In this document: piece after piece, positions 30,061 through 40,580 of the stretch | Layout: every line of letters starts with the position of its first letter | Numbering within the stretch: position 1 is the first letter of the stretch | NCBI GenBank assembly: GCA_944472155.2 | Contig: OX235273.1 | Location: 80,966,793-81,030,792, forward strand | Direction of reading: 5' to 3' | Origin: Trichobilharzia szidati | Taxonomy: Eukaryota > Platyhelminthes > Trematoda > Strigeidida > Schistosomatidae | Length of the DNA: 64,000 nt | The notes under the pieces: model-generated | The model's input: only the letters and a program-made list of their open reading frames with translations | Told to the model about the DNA's origin: nothing | Databases searched by the model: none | Translations under genes and position numbers: made by a program

Positions 30061-30439
30061 AAACAATAGTTGACAATTTATACTGAGTTTGGTCTATACG
30101 TCAAACACATACTTATGTTGTTTTTTTGGTAAAACAAAAGAATAACAATTACAAGGGCAGAATATAAATACCTTCCTTTTATTGGAAAATTTCTAACAAT
30201 TCGAAATGATACAGTTATTTCATTGTCTGTTAATAAAAAATATCCTTAAAGTGATAACTTTTTCGAGTGATAAATCACCTTTTCATGATTATTTATAATA
30301 AAGAATTCATTCATTTAAAAAAAAGGGATATCGCTATTTTTATCCTACACAAAAATCAATTTTTTTAAAATGATGTATGCTAATTGGTTAAACGTAACTA
30401 GATGCGAATTTTGATATTTCGATAACATAAATAAATAAT
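30061..30439. other. No recognisable feature
   Basis: AT-rich; nothing recognised. Confidence 0.4.
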
Positions 30440-31112
30440 CAAGTATTGATTTGTAGGGATTTTGTTTGACATGGTTGGAGGATTTCATTATGAGTTGACG
30501 TCGGTTAGACAACTACTGAGAAACCTGCAGGGAGTACTGGACAGCTGTTTCTTCAGCCTAGTTTGGGAATCACCTGCAGTACGCACCCACCACAGGAGGT
30601 TCGAAACCACGACCTTCTGGTTACAAGGTCAGCGGGTGCGTAGACCACTAAGCCACTGGGACCCGAACCAACAGCGAGTCCATGAATTCCATCTTCTGCC
30701 AATTCACAATCTGACGCGACCACTAGCAAATGTCATTGATGGTGAGTATTTGTCCTCATACCCGACTTGCTTTACCCTACCGGTCATGGCTTCCCACTAA
30801 AACTCCATGTAACTACCTACCTGAATAGGGCCAGTCGCTATTGAGCGTTACGAGTAGCTCTGTATCGTGAGTTGGCAGAAAATGGAATTCATGGACTTGC
30901 CGTTAGATCGAGTCCCAGTGGCTTAATGGTCTACGAGCTAGCTCGCCTTGTAACCAGAAGGTCGTGGGTTTGAACCTCCTAAGGGGGGTGTGTACTGATG
31001 AAGAGCCAGTCCCAAAGTAGACTGACGAAACAGCTGTCCAGTACTCCCTGTCGGTTTTCTAATGTTTCTCTAACTGATGTCAGCTCATGATGAAATCCTC
31101 CAACCAATAAAT
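30440..31112. mobile_element. Two H2 units, opposed (second pair)
   Basis: Minus unit 30,440-30,848 is full length with hammerhead 30,533-30,585 (box 1 region CTGCAGGTGA, GAAA present, stem III acagctgt intact). Plus unit 30,850-31,112 has head and hammerhead 30,989-31,045 (CTGATGA and GAAA present, but one ctg is missing so stem I cannot pair next to the core). They meet leader to leader near 30,849. Confidence 0.75.
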
Positions 31113-31424
31113 AAATAAAATCCTGATTCTTCATTGAAGAATGAATTGTTTTGGTTTCTTTGTTTCTTCGATTCATTCATTAGAAGGATAAAAATTTAAT
31201 TACAAGTTATGTAGCCAAGTTTACTTCTCTTTCATGATTTCAAACTCCACTTAGATGACGAACAAAATATATTTTAACATCTTTTTTATCTAAAGTAAGA
31301 GAACAGCTTTCTTTTCATACAGTCAAAAATATGCAATATGCATGAGATGATGAAGTAATAGATCTGCTGGGCTCTTTGTCTGCCAGTCAGTGACACTAAC
31401 AGCAGTTGCTAAACTTTAATTCTA
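31113..31424. other. No recognisable feature
   Basis: AT-rich; nothing recognised. Confidence 0.4.
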
Positions 31425-32018
31425 TTAGATGGTTGGAGGCAATCGGCCATAGGAAGCCCCTCAAACTATGCTTCGTGCTAGTTGGCACTCACCCGTCAGC
31501 AAGGCGTATCTGCAACCTAGGAGGAACCCATGTTCCTTCTGAGATTCGAACCCACATCACCCAGTGAGTAATGCAGTCAGAGATGTTACCACTGAGTTAT
31601 TCGGGCTCGCAATTGAACTCCTGACACACCACACTACTTACTAGTGTCCAGTCAAAGTACCCACTACGGTCCTACAGGAAGTCAGTCGCGAGCACGAATA
31701 GGTCAGTGGTAACGTTTCTGGCTGCAGTACTCAATGGGTGACGCAGGTTCGAATCTCAAAAGGGACATCAATTCCTTCAAGGTTGCAGATACGCCTTGCT
31801 GACGGGTGAGTGCCAACTAGCACGAAACCTAGATCAATCAAGGCTTCCTATGGCCGATTGCCTCCAAACATCTAATATCATAAAATCAATGTGCACCGTG
31901 ATGAATGGCGAGCTACCTAGAATGGTGGCCACATTGCAAACCTGACTGATAGAATTCAGTCTGCACCAAAGAAAGGACTAGACGCATAACACTTGTTACT
32001 AGTGTCCAATCAAATTAA
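31425..32018. mobile_element. H3 head-to-head pair
   Basis: A minus unit (31,425-31,640) and a longer plus unit (31,641-32,018) share inverted arms of about 170 bases (31,440-31,612 and 31,690-31,860). Each arm has the tRNA-like head and the hammerhead-like fold with stem I ccttgct/agcaagg-type sequences. The plus unit continues into the H3 downstream region, which then leads to the ttactagtgtcc motif used to link units. Confidence 0.75.
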
Positions 32019-32109
32019 ACTTTAATTGTTTTAGTTTTATGGATAGTCACATAAATAGTTACTCTGTGTCACAGTCTCCCATCAATAAACAAAGCTAACT
32101 ACACATTTA

Positions 32110-32420
32110 ATTCAATTTGGATTTTCCTGTCGTTTGGTTGGACCGAAGTACTCGGTCTCAGGTTGACATGTTGGCTCCCAGGGCAGATGCTTCGACGATG
32201 TCAATTCTTCTTTTTCTTGTTGACTGATCGATCCGAAATGTTCGGCATGTGTTGACATTTTGGAGTTTGAAACGAAGACTACGGTATTCTAGTCTTAGTG
32301 GGATCCCCATCACCCGCCAGATATTGTGGGCTACATCCAGCTGAAGAGCCTCAAACAGGACGCAGTTTATATTCTGAATTCCATTGCTAGTCACAAACCC
32401 ACCACCAAATAAAAGGCAGT
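32110..32420 (+). mobile_element. H1-type repeat, rearranged, dead ribozyme
   Basis: The left part is the H1 border block (ttggttggaccgaagtactc; gatgcttcgacgatgtc). The right part has the hammerhead (acatccagctgaagagcctc) and tail (ccattgctagtcac). The tRNA-like head between them is replaced by other sequence. Box 1 reads CTGAAGA but GAAA has become GCAG, so no cleavage is expected. Confidence 0.6.
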
Positions 32421-32735
32421 CAAATTTCACTGTTGTTGTAGATATCCTTATCAGTTAGTACAGAAAGTTTGGTCTAGAAATATGGTTTAATGACTGCATT
32501 ACTGCATGACACCTTCATCTGTAAGCAGTTTGTATAACTAGCAGTAAGATTCCATTTTTCTCTACCTGAAATTCTCCCCGCTCCTGTTGCCTTCTCTTCA
32601 CTCACAAGCATATGATAAGTTAGTTGAGTGTTTCTATTGTCCCATTATCACTGAGATAAAATGAAAGTCTTTTGCTGACAGTGACTAAGGGGATTATAAA
32701 ATTGTCAGATATATACTTCATACAGCTGGTTACCT
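32421..32735. other. No recognisable feature
   Basis: Nothing recognised. Confidence 0.4.
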
Positions 32736-34979
32736 TTATTAGTTTGAATAAGGGAAGAATGAAAATATTTCCGGAATAATACCAGCTCGTTTTATCTTGT
32801 GAATTCTCTTCAACTGCCTATATCATACATAAATCCAAGGCTTCCTGCCGATTGCCTCCAACCATCTAATATCATCAAATCAATGTGCACAGTGATGGCG
32901 AGCTACCTAGAATGGTGGCCACATTGCAAATACCTGACTGATAGAATTCAGTCTGCACCAAAGAAGGACTAGATACGTCACACTAGTTACTAGTGTCCAA
33001 TCAAAATACCCACTACAGTCCTACAGGAGGTCAATCGCGAGCACAAATAGCTCAGTGGTAACGTCTCTGACTGCAGTACTCACTAGGTGTCGCGAGTTCG
33101 GATCTCAGAAGGGACATGAGTTCCTTCAAGGTTGCAGATACGCCTTGATGACTGGTGAGTACCAACTAGCACGAAACCTAGTTGGAAGGCTTCCTGCCGA
33201 TTGCCTCCAACTATCAAATATCATCAAATCTACAATATGTTACAAAATCGTGTCTGCACACACTTCTTACAATGACTTCAACTTATAGATAGAAAGTATA
33301 AGCAAAATAATTGCAAAGATAATGTAAGTAGACAATTATTACAGTGTTAAAATAGTAACTATTTATATACTAATTAGACAAGGCGGTGGAATTCACATTT
33401 CTCTTGGAAACAGGAATGCACTAGAGACAAAATTCAAGATAGAACAACAGAGTGAATTTATACACATTATGGTGGGGAGTTCAGAAGCGTGAGGGTGAAT
33501 AGTGAAGTAAAATTACAAAATAGATAAAATAATTTAATTTAGTAGATTTGGAACCTTAACAGTGAGTTCAACTCATCAAGTGAAAATCAAAACCAAGATT
33601 GAATGGAATGTTATGCAACAGAACAACACACAAAAGCACACGAACAAAACAATTCAGTTATGGTGGCCAGGACAGTGAAAGGTAAATCATACTATCGTTG
33701 TGTCTGCATAGGTTGGGTCGAAGTCTCTTGATGGCAATGGCTTCTGCGAACCAAAGTAACCATGCTTTCCTCTTTGTGTATTGATTATTTTGGAGGCATG
33801 ACTAATTTCCTCTGTATGTCCCGTGTCATTTAGATGTCTGGCATTTGCTCTTGAGAGCACTTCGCTGCCTTGAAAACGGAGACTTTCACCAATAAGCTCG
33901 GAGAATCTAGTAGACGCTTTCCTCGACCACTTTCCTCTCAATCCTTCCTATGTACTTGCCGACTCAAGTGCAGGTGAATTGGTCAATGCAGTTGGATTTG
34001 ACATAAGCAAGATACTTATTAACTTTTGATTGGGTTAACGAGCATACTGTGTTGTAAAGTGCTGTGACTTTAGCAGCGAGAAATGTTCTTCTCAATGCAC
34101 CCTTAATTCCGTTTTCCCTTCTTATCGATACTTCGTCGCTTTTGTACAACAGGCAGACAAAAACTGGTTTCCTTTCAACAATTTCGGGTTTCCGTCTAGA
34201 TGGTTTTTCCTTACTTTATTTTGATTTGATTTTCCGAGGGTATCCATTTTCGATAGGGTTTTTATCAATGACTGTGAGTTCCTCTCCAATCTTATCTTCT
34301 GAACACAACAGCTTAGCTCTGGTGAAGAGTGTTTTCAACATGCTCCATTTTTAACCTGTCGAGCAAAATCTGTGATAATTCAAGTATTAGCCAGTCCAAG
34401 TTTTTTTCCTGTAGATGGATTTTTCAGTTATCCCATCATTTTTTCTTTTTATGATGACATCTAGGAAATGGAACTAATTGTCACGTTCATGGTCCATTGG
34501 AAATGCTATGTGCGGTTGAGCCGCACTGAGGTTTTTGAACATCGCGGATGAGTGAACCATGTTGTTGCAAACCTTAAAAGTGTCGCCAATATACATACCT
34601 GCAGTACTAGATGGTCCTCTCTATTTCTGGCTTCCTTGGTGTCTGTTCAAAATGAGCCATGAATATGTCGGCAAGAACAGGACCTAAAGGCAAACTCATA
34701 GCCATTCCATCAGTTTGCCGGTACAACTAGTTGTTCAATCGGAACTGAACGTTCTTTGTACAAAGAAGTAGTAGTAGTAGGGATTAATGGCACATGATTT
34801 TCCCTGTCTCTTCAATGGATATGCTAGTAAACAGATGACAAACATCATATGATACAAGAAGTTTGTCTGAAATACACAGTTGCTCTAATTCTTTTGAGGA
34901 CTGGAAGGAACCCTTGATATTTAGTTGTTTGCTGACGTAATAACTTGCTTTTACGTAATACACATATCTTTTCAATCCC
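32736..34979 (-). mobile_element. PLE P5a copy A (RT to 3' end), with H3 inserted
   Basis: Minus strand from about 34,979: RT with S-Y-D-V-C-H-L-F-T-S-I (motif A, frame 34,784-35,026), the motif C region read as Y-I-G-D (Gly codon 34,585-34,587), the linker (L-R-R-T-F-L-A-A-K), GIY-YIG remnants (33,687-34,149) and a long 3' region to a decayed hammerhead-like motif near 32,780. It has a near-twin at 52,475-54,297. An H3 unit (32,836-33,225) is inserted in the 3' region. Several stops and frameshifts: dead. Confidence 0.8.
32836..33225 (+). mobile_element. H3 unit inserted in PLE, with target-site duplication
   Basis: Exactly bounded by comparison with the empty site in copy B (about 52,580). 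The 5-base duplication aaatc lies at 32,831-32,835 and 33,226-33,230. The insert is 390 bases: a full 349-base H3 period plus about 41 more, so the segment aaggcttcctgccg occurs at both ends. It starts within about 4 bases of the predicted hammerhead cleavage point. That is the form expected from reverse transcription of a circular or multimeric RNA. Confidence 0.8.
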
Positions 34980-35052
34980 TCAAGTGCAGGTGAATTGGCC
35001 AATGCAGTTGGATTTGACATAAGCAAGATACTTATTAACTTTTGATTGGGTT
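34980..35052 (-). repeat. 73-base duplicate of a PLE A segment
   Basis: Repeats 33,963-34,036 with one difference (caagtgcaggtgaattgg ... gattgggtta). It abuts the 5' end of PLE copy A and is followed by an H3 unit. It is probably the end of a second, truncated PLE. Confidence 0.75.
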
Positions 35053-35290
35053 ACTAGTGTCCAGTCAAAGTATCCACTACAGTCTTATAGGAGGTCAATC
35101 GCGAGCACGAAAAGCTCAATGGTAACGTCTCTGACTACAGTACTCACTGGTTTGAATCTCAGAAGGGAAATGAGTTCGTTCAAGGTTCCATATACGCCAT
35201 GCTTACTGGTGAGTGTCAACTAGCACGAAATCTAGGTCAAGTAAGGCTTCCTACCGATTGCCTCCAACCATCTAATATCATTCAACGACT
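35053..35290 (+). mobile_element. H3 ribozyme-like repeat
   Basis: Starts with the link motif (ttactagtgtccagtc), then head (aagctcaatggtaacg; ggtttgaatctc), hammerhead-like fold (cttactggtgagtgtc, aactagcacgaaatc) and the start of the tail. Core box 2 reads GAAA; box 1 has the H3 form. Confidence 0.7.
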
Positions 35291-35884
35291 AGATTTTATT
35301 CTCCCTACTTCATACTGTACTGACAAGTTCACCTGCAACTTCAGTAACATACTAATGAAACTAATAGGATGTTCAGATTTCTCCGTAAAGAAAATTTTTC
35401 AAAAAATGTTTCATTAATCTCTAAAGAAATGTACCATCATCCATTGAGAGACATTTATTAACCAAAAGTCAAAAAGTAATGTCTATTTCTTAACTATTTC
35501 ACAAAGTTCTGAGTCTAAGTTATGGAAAATGACGACAATTTATGGATCTTAAGTTAAATGTACACAAAAGTAAATAAATATCTACCTTCACCTAGCTTGA
35601 ACTATTCTTTGTTAATAAGAATGTATTTGTTGCCTTTCTGATTCATAATTAACTGGAGAAGAAACTGTAACAGATAGCCATCGGTTGACAGACTGTCATT
35701 CATGTAATGGATGACGTTTGAAGTTAAAATGGGAACCTGTTTAACCAAGAGATTCGAGCTACTCATCCATGTGGACATTACTCCAAGTGATTTCAGTATT
35801 AAGGTTTCGTACCTTAGCTAGCTGATTGCTGAACCGATAGTTTGGGAGGCCACAGACTAAAATCTCAGTGCTATACAGACTTTC
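35291..35884. other. No recognisable feature
   Basis: A 72-codon frame enters from the H3 repeat and is not a gene. Nothing else recognised. Confidence 0.4.
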
Positions 35885-36480
35885 AGGCATGATGCCTGAC
35901 ACTTAAATTACCTTGAATAAAGCAAGAACAGTAGTTTATGCAGAAGAAGATAGTACCACCATTTATTTCATCGACTTATCATCAGCTACCTACAGTCTAA
36001 ATAAATTATTAAATTTATGCACAGAACAATTTTGACATACTTCCCAATTCCACATGATGACAGTCGATAGGAGGCTCCAAACTTCATGAACAGTTCTGAG
36101 GAAATTGCACTTCTGTAGTTTATACCCAGAGAGTTCAAGTTTAAACAAAAATCAATGTATGCACACAATGGTAATGGAGTTACGCAATGAAGGCAGTCGA
36201 TAAATTGAACTCTGGAGACTGCCATCTTCTAGGCGTTGCATGGCGATGTCAAGGAAATCAAACTTTCCATCGTTTTTCATGTTTCATAGTAAATTCAGCA
36301 TTTGTGCGTGCGTCCTTGAACTATCCGAGTAGGTAGGAAGCATGGAAGTCGTGCTTTCATGCTTCACCAAAAACTGATGTGGAATGGATAATACCGTTAT
36401 TTGAATAGTTTTTGTCCCAATACCTATTAACAAATTCTAGTCAGAACTCTGTTTCATAGAGTTGGGAGAATATGCTGTAC
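35885..36480 (-). pseudogene. PLE (P5b) minus copy: RT tail joined to 3' end
   Basis: On the minus strand, F-D-F-L-D-I-A-M-Q-R-L-E-D-G-S-L-Q (about 36,255-36,200) is the PLE segment after RT motif D. It joins directly to 3' terminal sequence (36,190-35,885) that matches 37,290-37,435 in reverse. The linker and GIY-YIG domain are missing, so this copy has an internal deletion. It faces a plus-strand PLE at 36,480. Confidence 0.65.
35938..35995 (-). ncRNA. PLE-end hammerhead-like motif (P5b)
   Basis: Minus strand: box 1 CTGATGA and box 2 GAAA intact; stem I gtag/ctgc (one wobble) next to the core; stem III around tggtactat. Stem II between the boxes is very short. Homologous motifs are at 43,357 and 44,735. 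Confidence 0.6.
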
Positions 36481-37440
36481 AAACAGATTAAAGGACGAGT
36501 TTTTGATTCTCGAAAAGATGTTGGAAAACAACGGTTAACCTTCGGGGATTCATTAACAAGTACAGAAGATTTGAAGGTTCACAGGTAAAGAAGTCACACT
36601 ATGAAAAAGTCTGTTTTCATTCAACTCCATTTTAAAGGTGATACTCTTGCAGGAATAGCCAACAGAAGATTGAATACCTTACTAGCCAGAACCTATCCTG
36701 CAGATGAGTTGGTTCCCGTCTATCGTACAACATGCTCTTTGGTGCAGTCAAAAGTTGACAGATAACCTTCTCATGCTAACCCCAACTGTGTATACAAATT
36801 TACATGTATCTGCGGAAGCAGTCACATAGGGAGAACAGAAACAATGACATACCTCCGATTTTCTGAACATGTACCGAAAAACCTACGTCTGAAGGAAATA
36901 AACTCTTACAATAGTACCACTACCAGACATCTCTTTAATAAGGGTCATTAGGTGGAAATAACAAATTCCTTCAAAATTATCAATAGACAAAACAGCTCAA
37001 TTCTCCTTAAGTTTGCCGAAGCAATCTACATCGAACGCCTGAAACCCTATTTATATATTCAGAAAGAAGCAGTTATCAGTCTTTCCTTGACCACCTGGTA
37101 ACTAGATGTCGTTATTCTCTCTTTCATTTGATTACCTAATCTTTGACTTTAACCTCATCCTCTTTTGACATAGTGCGTAACTTTGTTTGTCTCTCGTTTC
37201 TATGATATGAGTTGAACTCACTATAGTGTTGCTCAGTTTATTTTTTTACTTATCATCCTATTCACCTTTCGTCTTTATTGAGTAACTCCTTTACCATTGT
37301 ATAATGCATACATTGATTTTGTTTAAACGGGGACTCTCTGGGTATAAACTATAGAAGTGTAATTTCCTCAGAACTGTTTATGCAGTTTGGAGCCTTCTAT
37401 CGACTGTCATCATGTGAAATCAAGCCACTACCAGACACTT
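36480..37440 (+). pseudogene. PLE (P5b) GIY-YIG fragment and 3' end
   Basis: Linker (L-L-A-R-T-Y-P-A-D-E-L), then C-V-Y-K-F-T-C-I-C-G-S-S-H-I-G-R-T (GIY-YIG core) and R-F-S-E-H-V-P-K-N-L, and the C-terminal helix ending in K-E-A-V-I-S-L-S-L. A stop just before the core (about 36,762) and another at about 36,951 disrupt it. The 3' region (gtataaactatagaagtgta) pairs in reverse with 36,095-36,130. Confidence 0.8.
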
Positions 37441-38249
37441 AATTATTGTCTATCAAGTGAGTTGTAATGCAGTTAGTTGCATAGCAAATACAAAATAATA
37501 TCATCTAGGTTTATTCTTCTTTCAAAAAATGCTCATTTTAAGTGAGGAATCATTAATTATTATTATTATTGATTTCAGAGTTTGTAATGGGCGGTGGCTG
37601 AGTAGCGATTAATTTCACTACTTATAATAATAAACACTTGAATATTCACTCTAGAACTTTGCACAGAAGTGTAGCACTTCAAGTTGCCACACACCGTCTA
37701 AAATAGAAAGAAGGTAGAGACAAATAAAACAAGAATTAAAAAATAACTCTAATAAACATAAATGTATGCTAGAAAGAATAGTTAGATGGAGAAACATTAG
37801 AACTTCTTAATTGATTTGGGCGATAAGAAATGTGAGTGCACCTGTTTCATTGAGACCAATTTCGAGCTTAATCACTATAAATCTCAAGCCACTTGGTTCT
37901 TGGTCTTTCGGGGACTCTAGGCAGACAATAATGAGGATTTCAAGTACCTTAAATGCTATTATATTGTCAAAATATATGACTAACTGGCTTATCGACATGG
38001 CAGTTTGCATGAGATAGAATTTTTTTATTTTCTTCATAAAAACGAATGTGTTCAGTGTGCCAGGTTTCTAAGAAACACAAATGAAGATAGAGAAAAAAAC
38101 GTAGTTAAACTGCCATGGACGATGGATAATAAAAAGTTGGAAATCACGGAGGATTTATAAGATCTGGAAGGTGACAAGGAGTGAATACGTCTGTGACAGC
38201 AAGGACGATTTTGAGTCAAGTTATAAGCAGTCTGTAACCACTGACTTTT
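37441..38249. other. No recognisable feature; overlapping short frames
   Basis: Frames 37,807-38,037 (-) and 37,811-38,017 (+) lie over each other with no known motif. An (att)n lies near 37,560. Confidence 0.35.
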
Positions 38250-38540
38250 TAGCATATAGACGGTGTCAAGGAATATGAATATTGAACGTTGACTCATTGA
38301 CCTTGGTCACCATTGGCGGTCAACTCGAAGGCGCGAATGGATCATGTGCAAGTTCGATGAAGATGGAAGAATACGAATAAAAACTTGTAACTGTCTTCAC
38401 TTTAATTGCCAAACAGTATAACTTTCTACCGATTACTAATGTTTTGGAGTTGAAGTCGAGACAAGTGCATAGTCTTTATCGGTTCAAAGCGTCTTCGTTA
38501 CAATAGGAACTTAGGGCTAAGTTTCCTGACAGACGGTATA
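38250..38540 (-). repeat. Dispersed LTR-like repeat (copy 2)
   Basis: On the minus strand it begins TGTCAGGAAACTTAGCCC and contains the same blocks as 18,055-18,310 (ccgccaatggtgaccaagg). The TG start and about 290-base length fit a solo LTR, but the CA end and a target duplication were not located with confidence. Confidence 0.4.
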
Positions 38541-38587
38541 CGCCTCCATCAAAGACTTCATAGATTTTGTAGCATGTGTTGATCTGG

Positions 38588-39075
38588 TCATTATTATTAT
38601 TACTAATCCCTTGAGTTCCAAGTGGAACATACCGCTTCAACAGCAAATCTTTACTTTCTACTATTCTCTGCCGTCCTCTTCAGCTAGCTGACCCCACGGT
38701 TGCCCATAATCTCTCATCTCCTTCTTCTCGAAGTCACATGATCTCCTCCATGTTACCCTCCCATTCCATTGGGATTTCACTCGAGTGATGGCCTGCATGT
38801 CGCGCGATGTCATTCGACGGTATCCTCAGTGGCGTATACCCTAGCCATCTCCATTTTCTCCTACATAATTGTTGAGCAATTGGCTCTTGCTTGGTTGGTT
38901 TATCCATCGCCAGCCAGAGTTTCTTGTTGCTAATCCTTTCTGGCTATTTAATCTTCTGTATGGAGTCAGCGAAGGCAGCTGTTAGTAAAAGTCTAAAGCG
39001 GCCTGTTGGAAATCCTTTTCTTGACATGCCAATTTTCTGACACGTATAGAAGGACCGACTTGATATTGGTCATAC
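38588..39075 (-). mobile_element. RTE LINE 3' end, third subfamily
   Basis: Minus strand C-terminal remnants and tail (gaagcggtatgttccac; (aat)n at 38,590). Matches 24,486-25,000 in content. Confidence 0.75.
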
Positions 39076-39079
39076 TCAA

Positions 39080-39320
39080 CTCCTTTCCAACCTTATTCCA
39101 ATTCGGCTGACAATTCTCGTCTAGGAGGGTAATGACACAGAATATGTGGCACATATTCAAGCCATCTCAATTGACACAGCTTCATAATTTCCTAAACTGA
39201 CTATCCATCACCTGAGACTTTATGCCCAGCCTCAGTATAACTTACCATATCGCTTTACCTAACATGAGAGACTGATTAATGTCTTCATCCTATTAAAGGA
39301 AGGACTGGATGGTGAGCAAT
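39080..39320 (-). pseudogene. LINE-like fragment of another family
   Basis: On the minus strand one can read I-M-K-L-C-Q-L-R-W-L-E-Y-V-P-H-I-L, close to the R-W-L-G-H-V-x-R-M phrase found C-terminal to RT in many non-LTR elements. The family is not determined and the frame is short. Confidence 0.35.
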
Positions 39321-39877
39321 GGTAGTGCAGCTGCAGGTTATTTGAACTTCTCCTGAGAAGTTTCTGTCACATCCCCTGAAATATTATTAAAGCCTCATCT
39401 TTTCAGGGATCATTTCACTTATCGTAGCTTTTTTTAGAACCCTTCAAATTATTTACTCTAAATAGTTGAGCGGTGTTATCTACTGCTCAAGAAGTTTTGT
39501 TTTATTTGCACACACACACACCCACACAAACATACCATTGTTTGTGGTCGCTATACAGGTTTTTATTCAACCAAGATTTGAGTAGCTTTCGCTTCTCATC
39601 ATGTCCCACACCTATATTGGTATCAGTCTCTCTGCTTCAGTCAGTTTGTATTAAACTGAAAAACTACCAGGGCTTTGACTACAGGCTGTCAACAGCCTCC
39701 GCTACAATTTCTACAGTGGGTGAACCTAATACTAGTCTTTCCCAAGATAAGTATTATTGTGCCACTTGATATTGGCATCGAGAAGCCGGATACGCTGTAG
39801 CTTAGCATCTGTTTGTTTCCTACGTCAGTCCAAATAGGTAGAAAAGAATTTCCTCTGAATTTTACAGAGACTATAGT
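39321..39877. other. No recognisable feature
   Basis: Frame 39,473-39,769 has no known motif and begins in a (ca)n stretch. Nothing else recognised. Confidence 0.35.
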
Positions 39878-40580
39878 CTTATGACAAACTGGTGAACACA
39901 GACAAGACGGAGGTTATGACAATAACCAACCAACGACAACAACAACAGCAGCAACATCCAGAGCCAATCACCATCAACGAGAGGGATTTGAAAGAGGTTA
40001 ATTCATTCACTTATCTAGGAAGCATCGTCTCAACTACAGCAGGGACGGGCGAGGATGTCAAATCGAGAATCATCAACCTGAAACCAATCTGGATATCTTC
40101 GCCACTCAACCTGCATCAACAACAAAGTGATTCGGATTTTCAATACAAACGTCAAGTCAGTCAGTTCTTCTATACGTATGGATCAGAAACTTGGCGGCGG
40201 GTCACAAAGAATATTTCCAACAGCCTGTTGCAGACATTTATCAACAACTGTCTTCGTTCTATACTGAAGATCAGATGTCCGGAAAGAATCACCAACAAGA
40301 AACAATCTATGGGAACAAACAAAACAAGAACCAATCGCCCAACAAATATGCAGGAGAAAGTGGAGATGGGTTGGATACTCGCTGAGGAGGCCACTGGGTG
40401 ACATCGCGCGTCAGGCCAGTGCTCGACTGGAACCCGGAAGGGAAGCGGCGAGTGGGACGTCAGTGGAAGGGTGACATGGAGGAGATCGTGTGAAGAGGAG
40501 TTGAAACAGTATGGACTAACATGGATGCAAGTGAAAAGTACAGCAGAAGACACTAGGAACTCAAGGAAACAATAATATAT
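39878..40580 (+). mobile_element. RTE LINE, second subfamily
   Basis: Frame 39,892-40,401 (169 codons) reads T-D-K-T-E-V-M-T-I, a poly-Q insert, P-E-P-I-T-I-N, F-T-Y-L-G-S-I-V-S-T and W-R-R-V-T-K-N, then R-T-N-R-P-T-N-M-Q. The 3' end has lost the usual ccctatgttcc segment; it goes from cagcagaagacactagga directly into caaggaaacaataat. Starts downstream of RT motif C. Confidence 0.85.

Noticed and set aside
29353..31176. Several minus- and plus-strand small genes
   Set aside because: All are readings through H2 repeat units; the same peptides recur wherever H2 recurs.
31425..33230. CRISPR-like array of spaced repeats
   Set aside because: The repeats are 170-390 bases, tRNA-headed and dispersed on both strands of a eukaryote-type sequence; there is no short regular repeat-spacer pattern.
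33055..33288. 77-codon gene at the H3 insertion
   Set aside because: It spans the H3 head and fold and continues into the PLE; an equivalent frame appears in other H3 copies (35,199).
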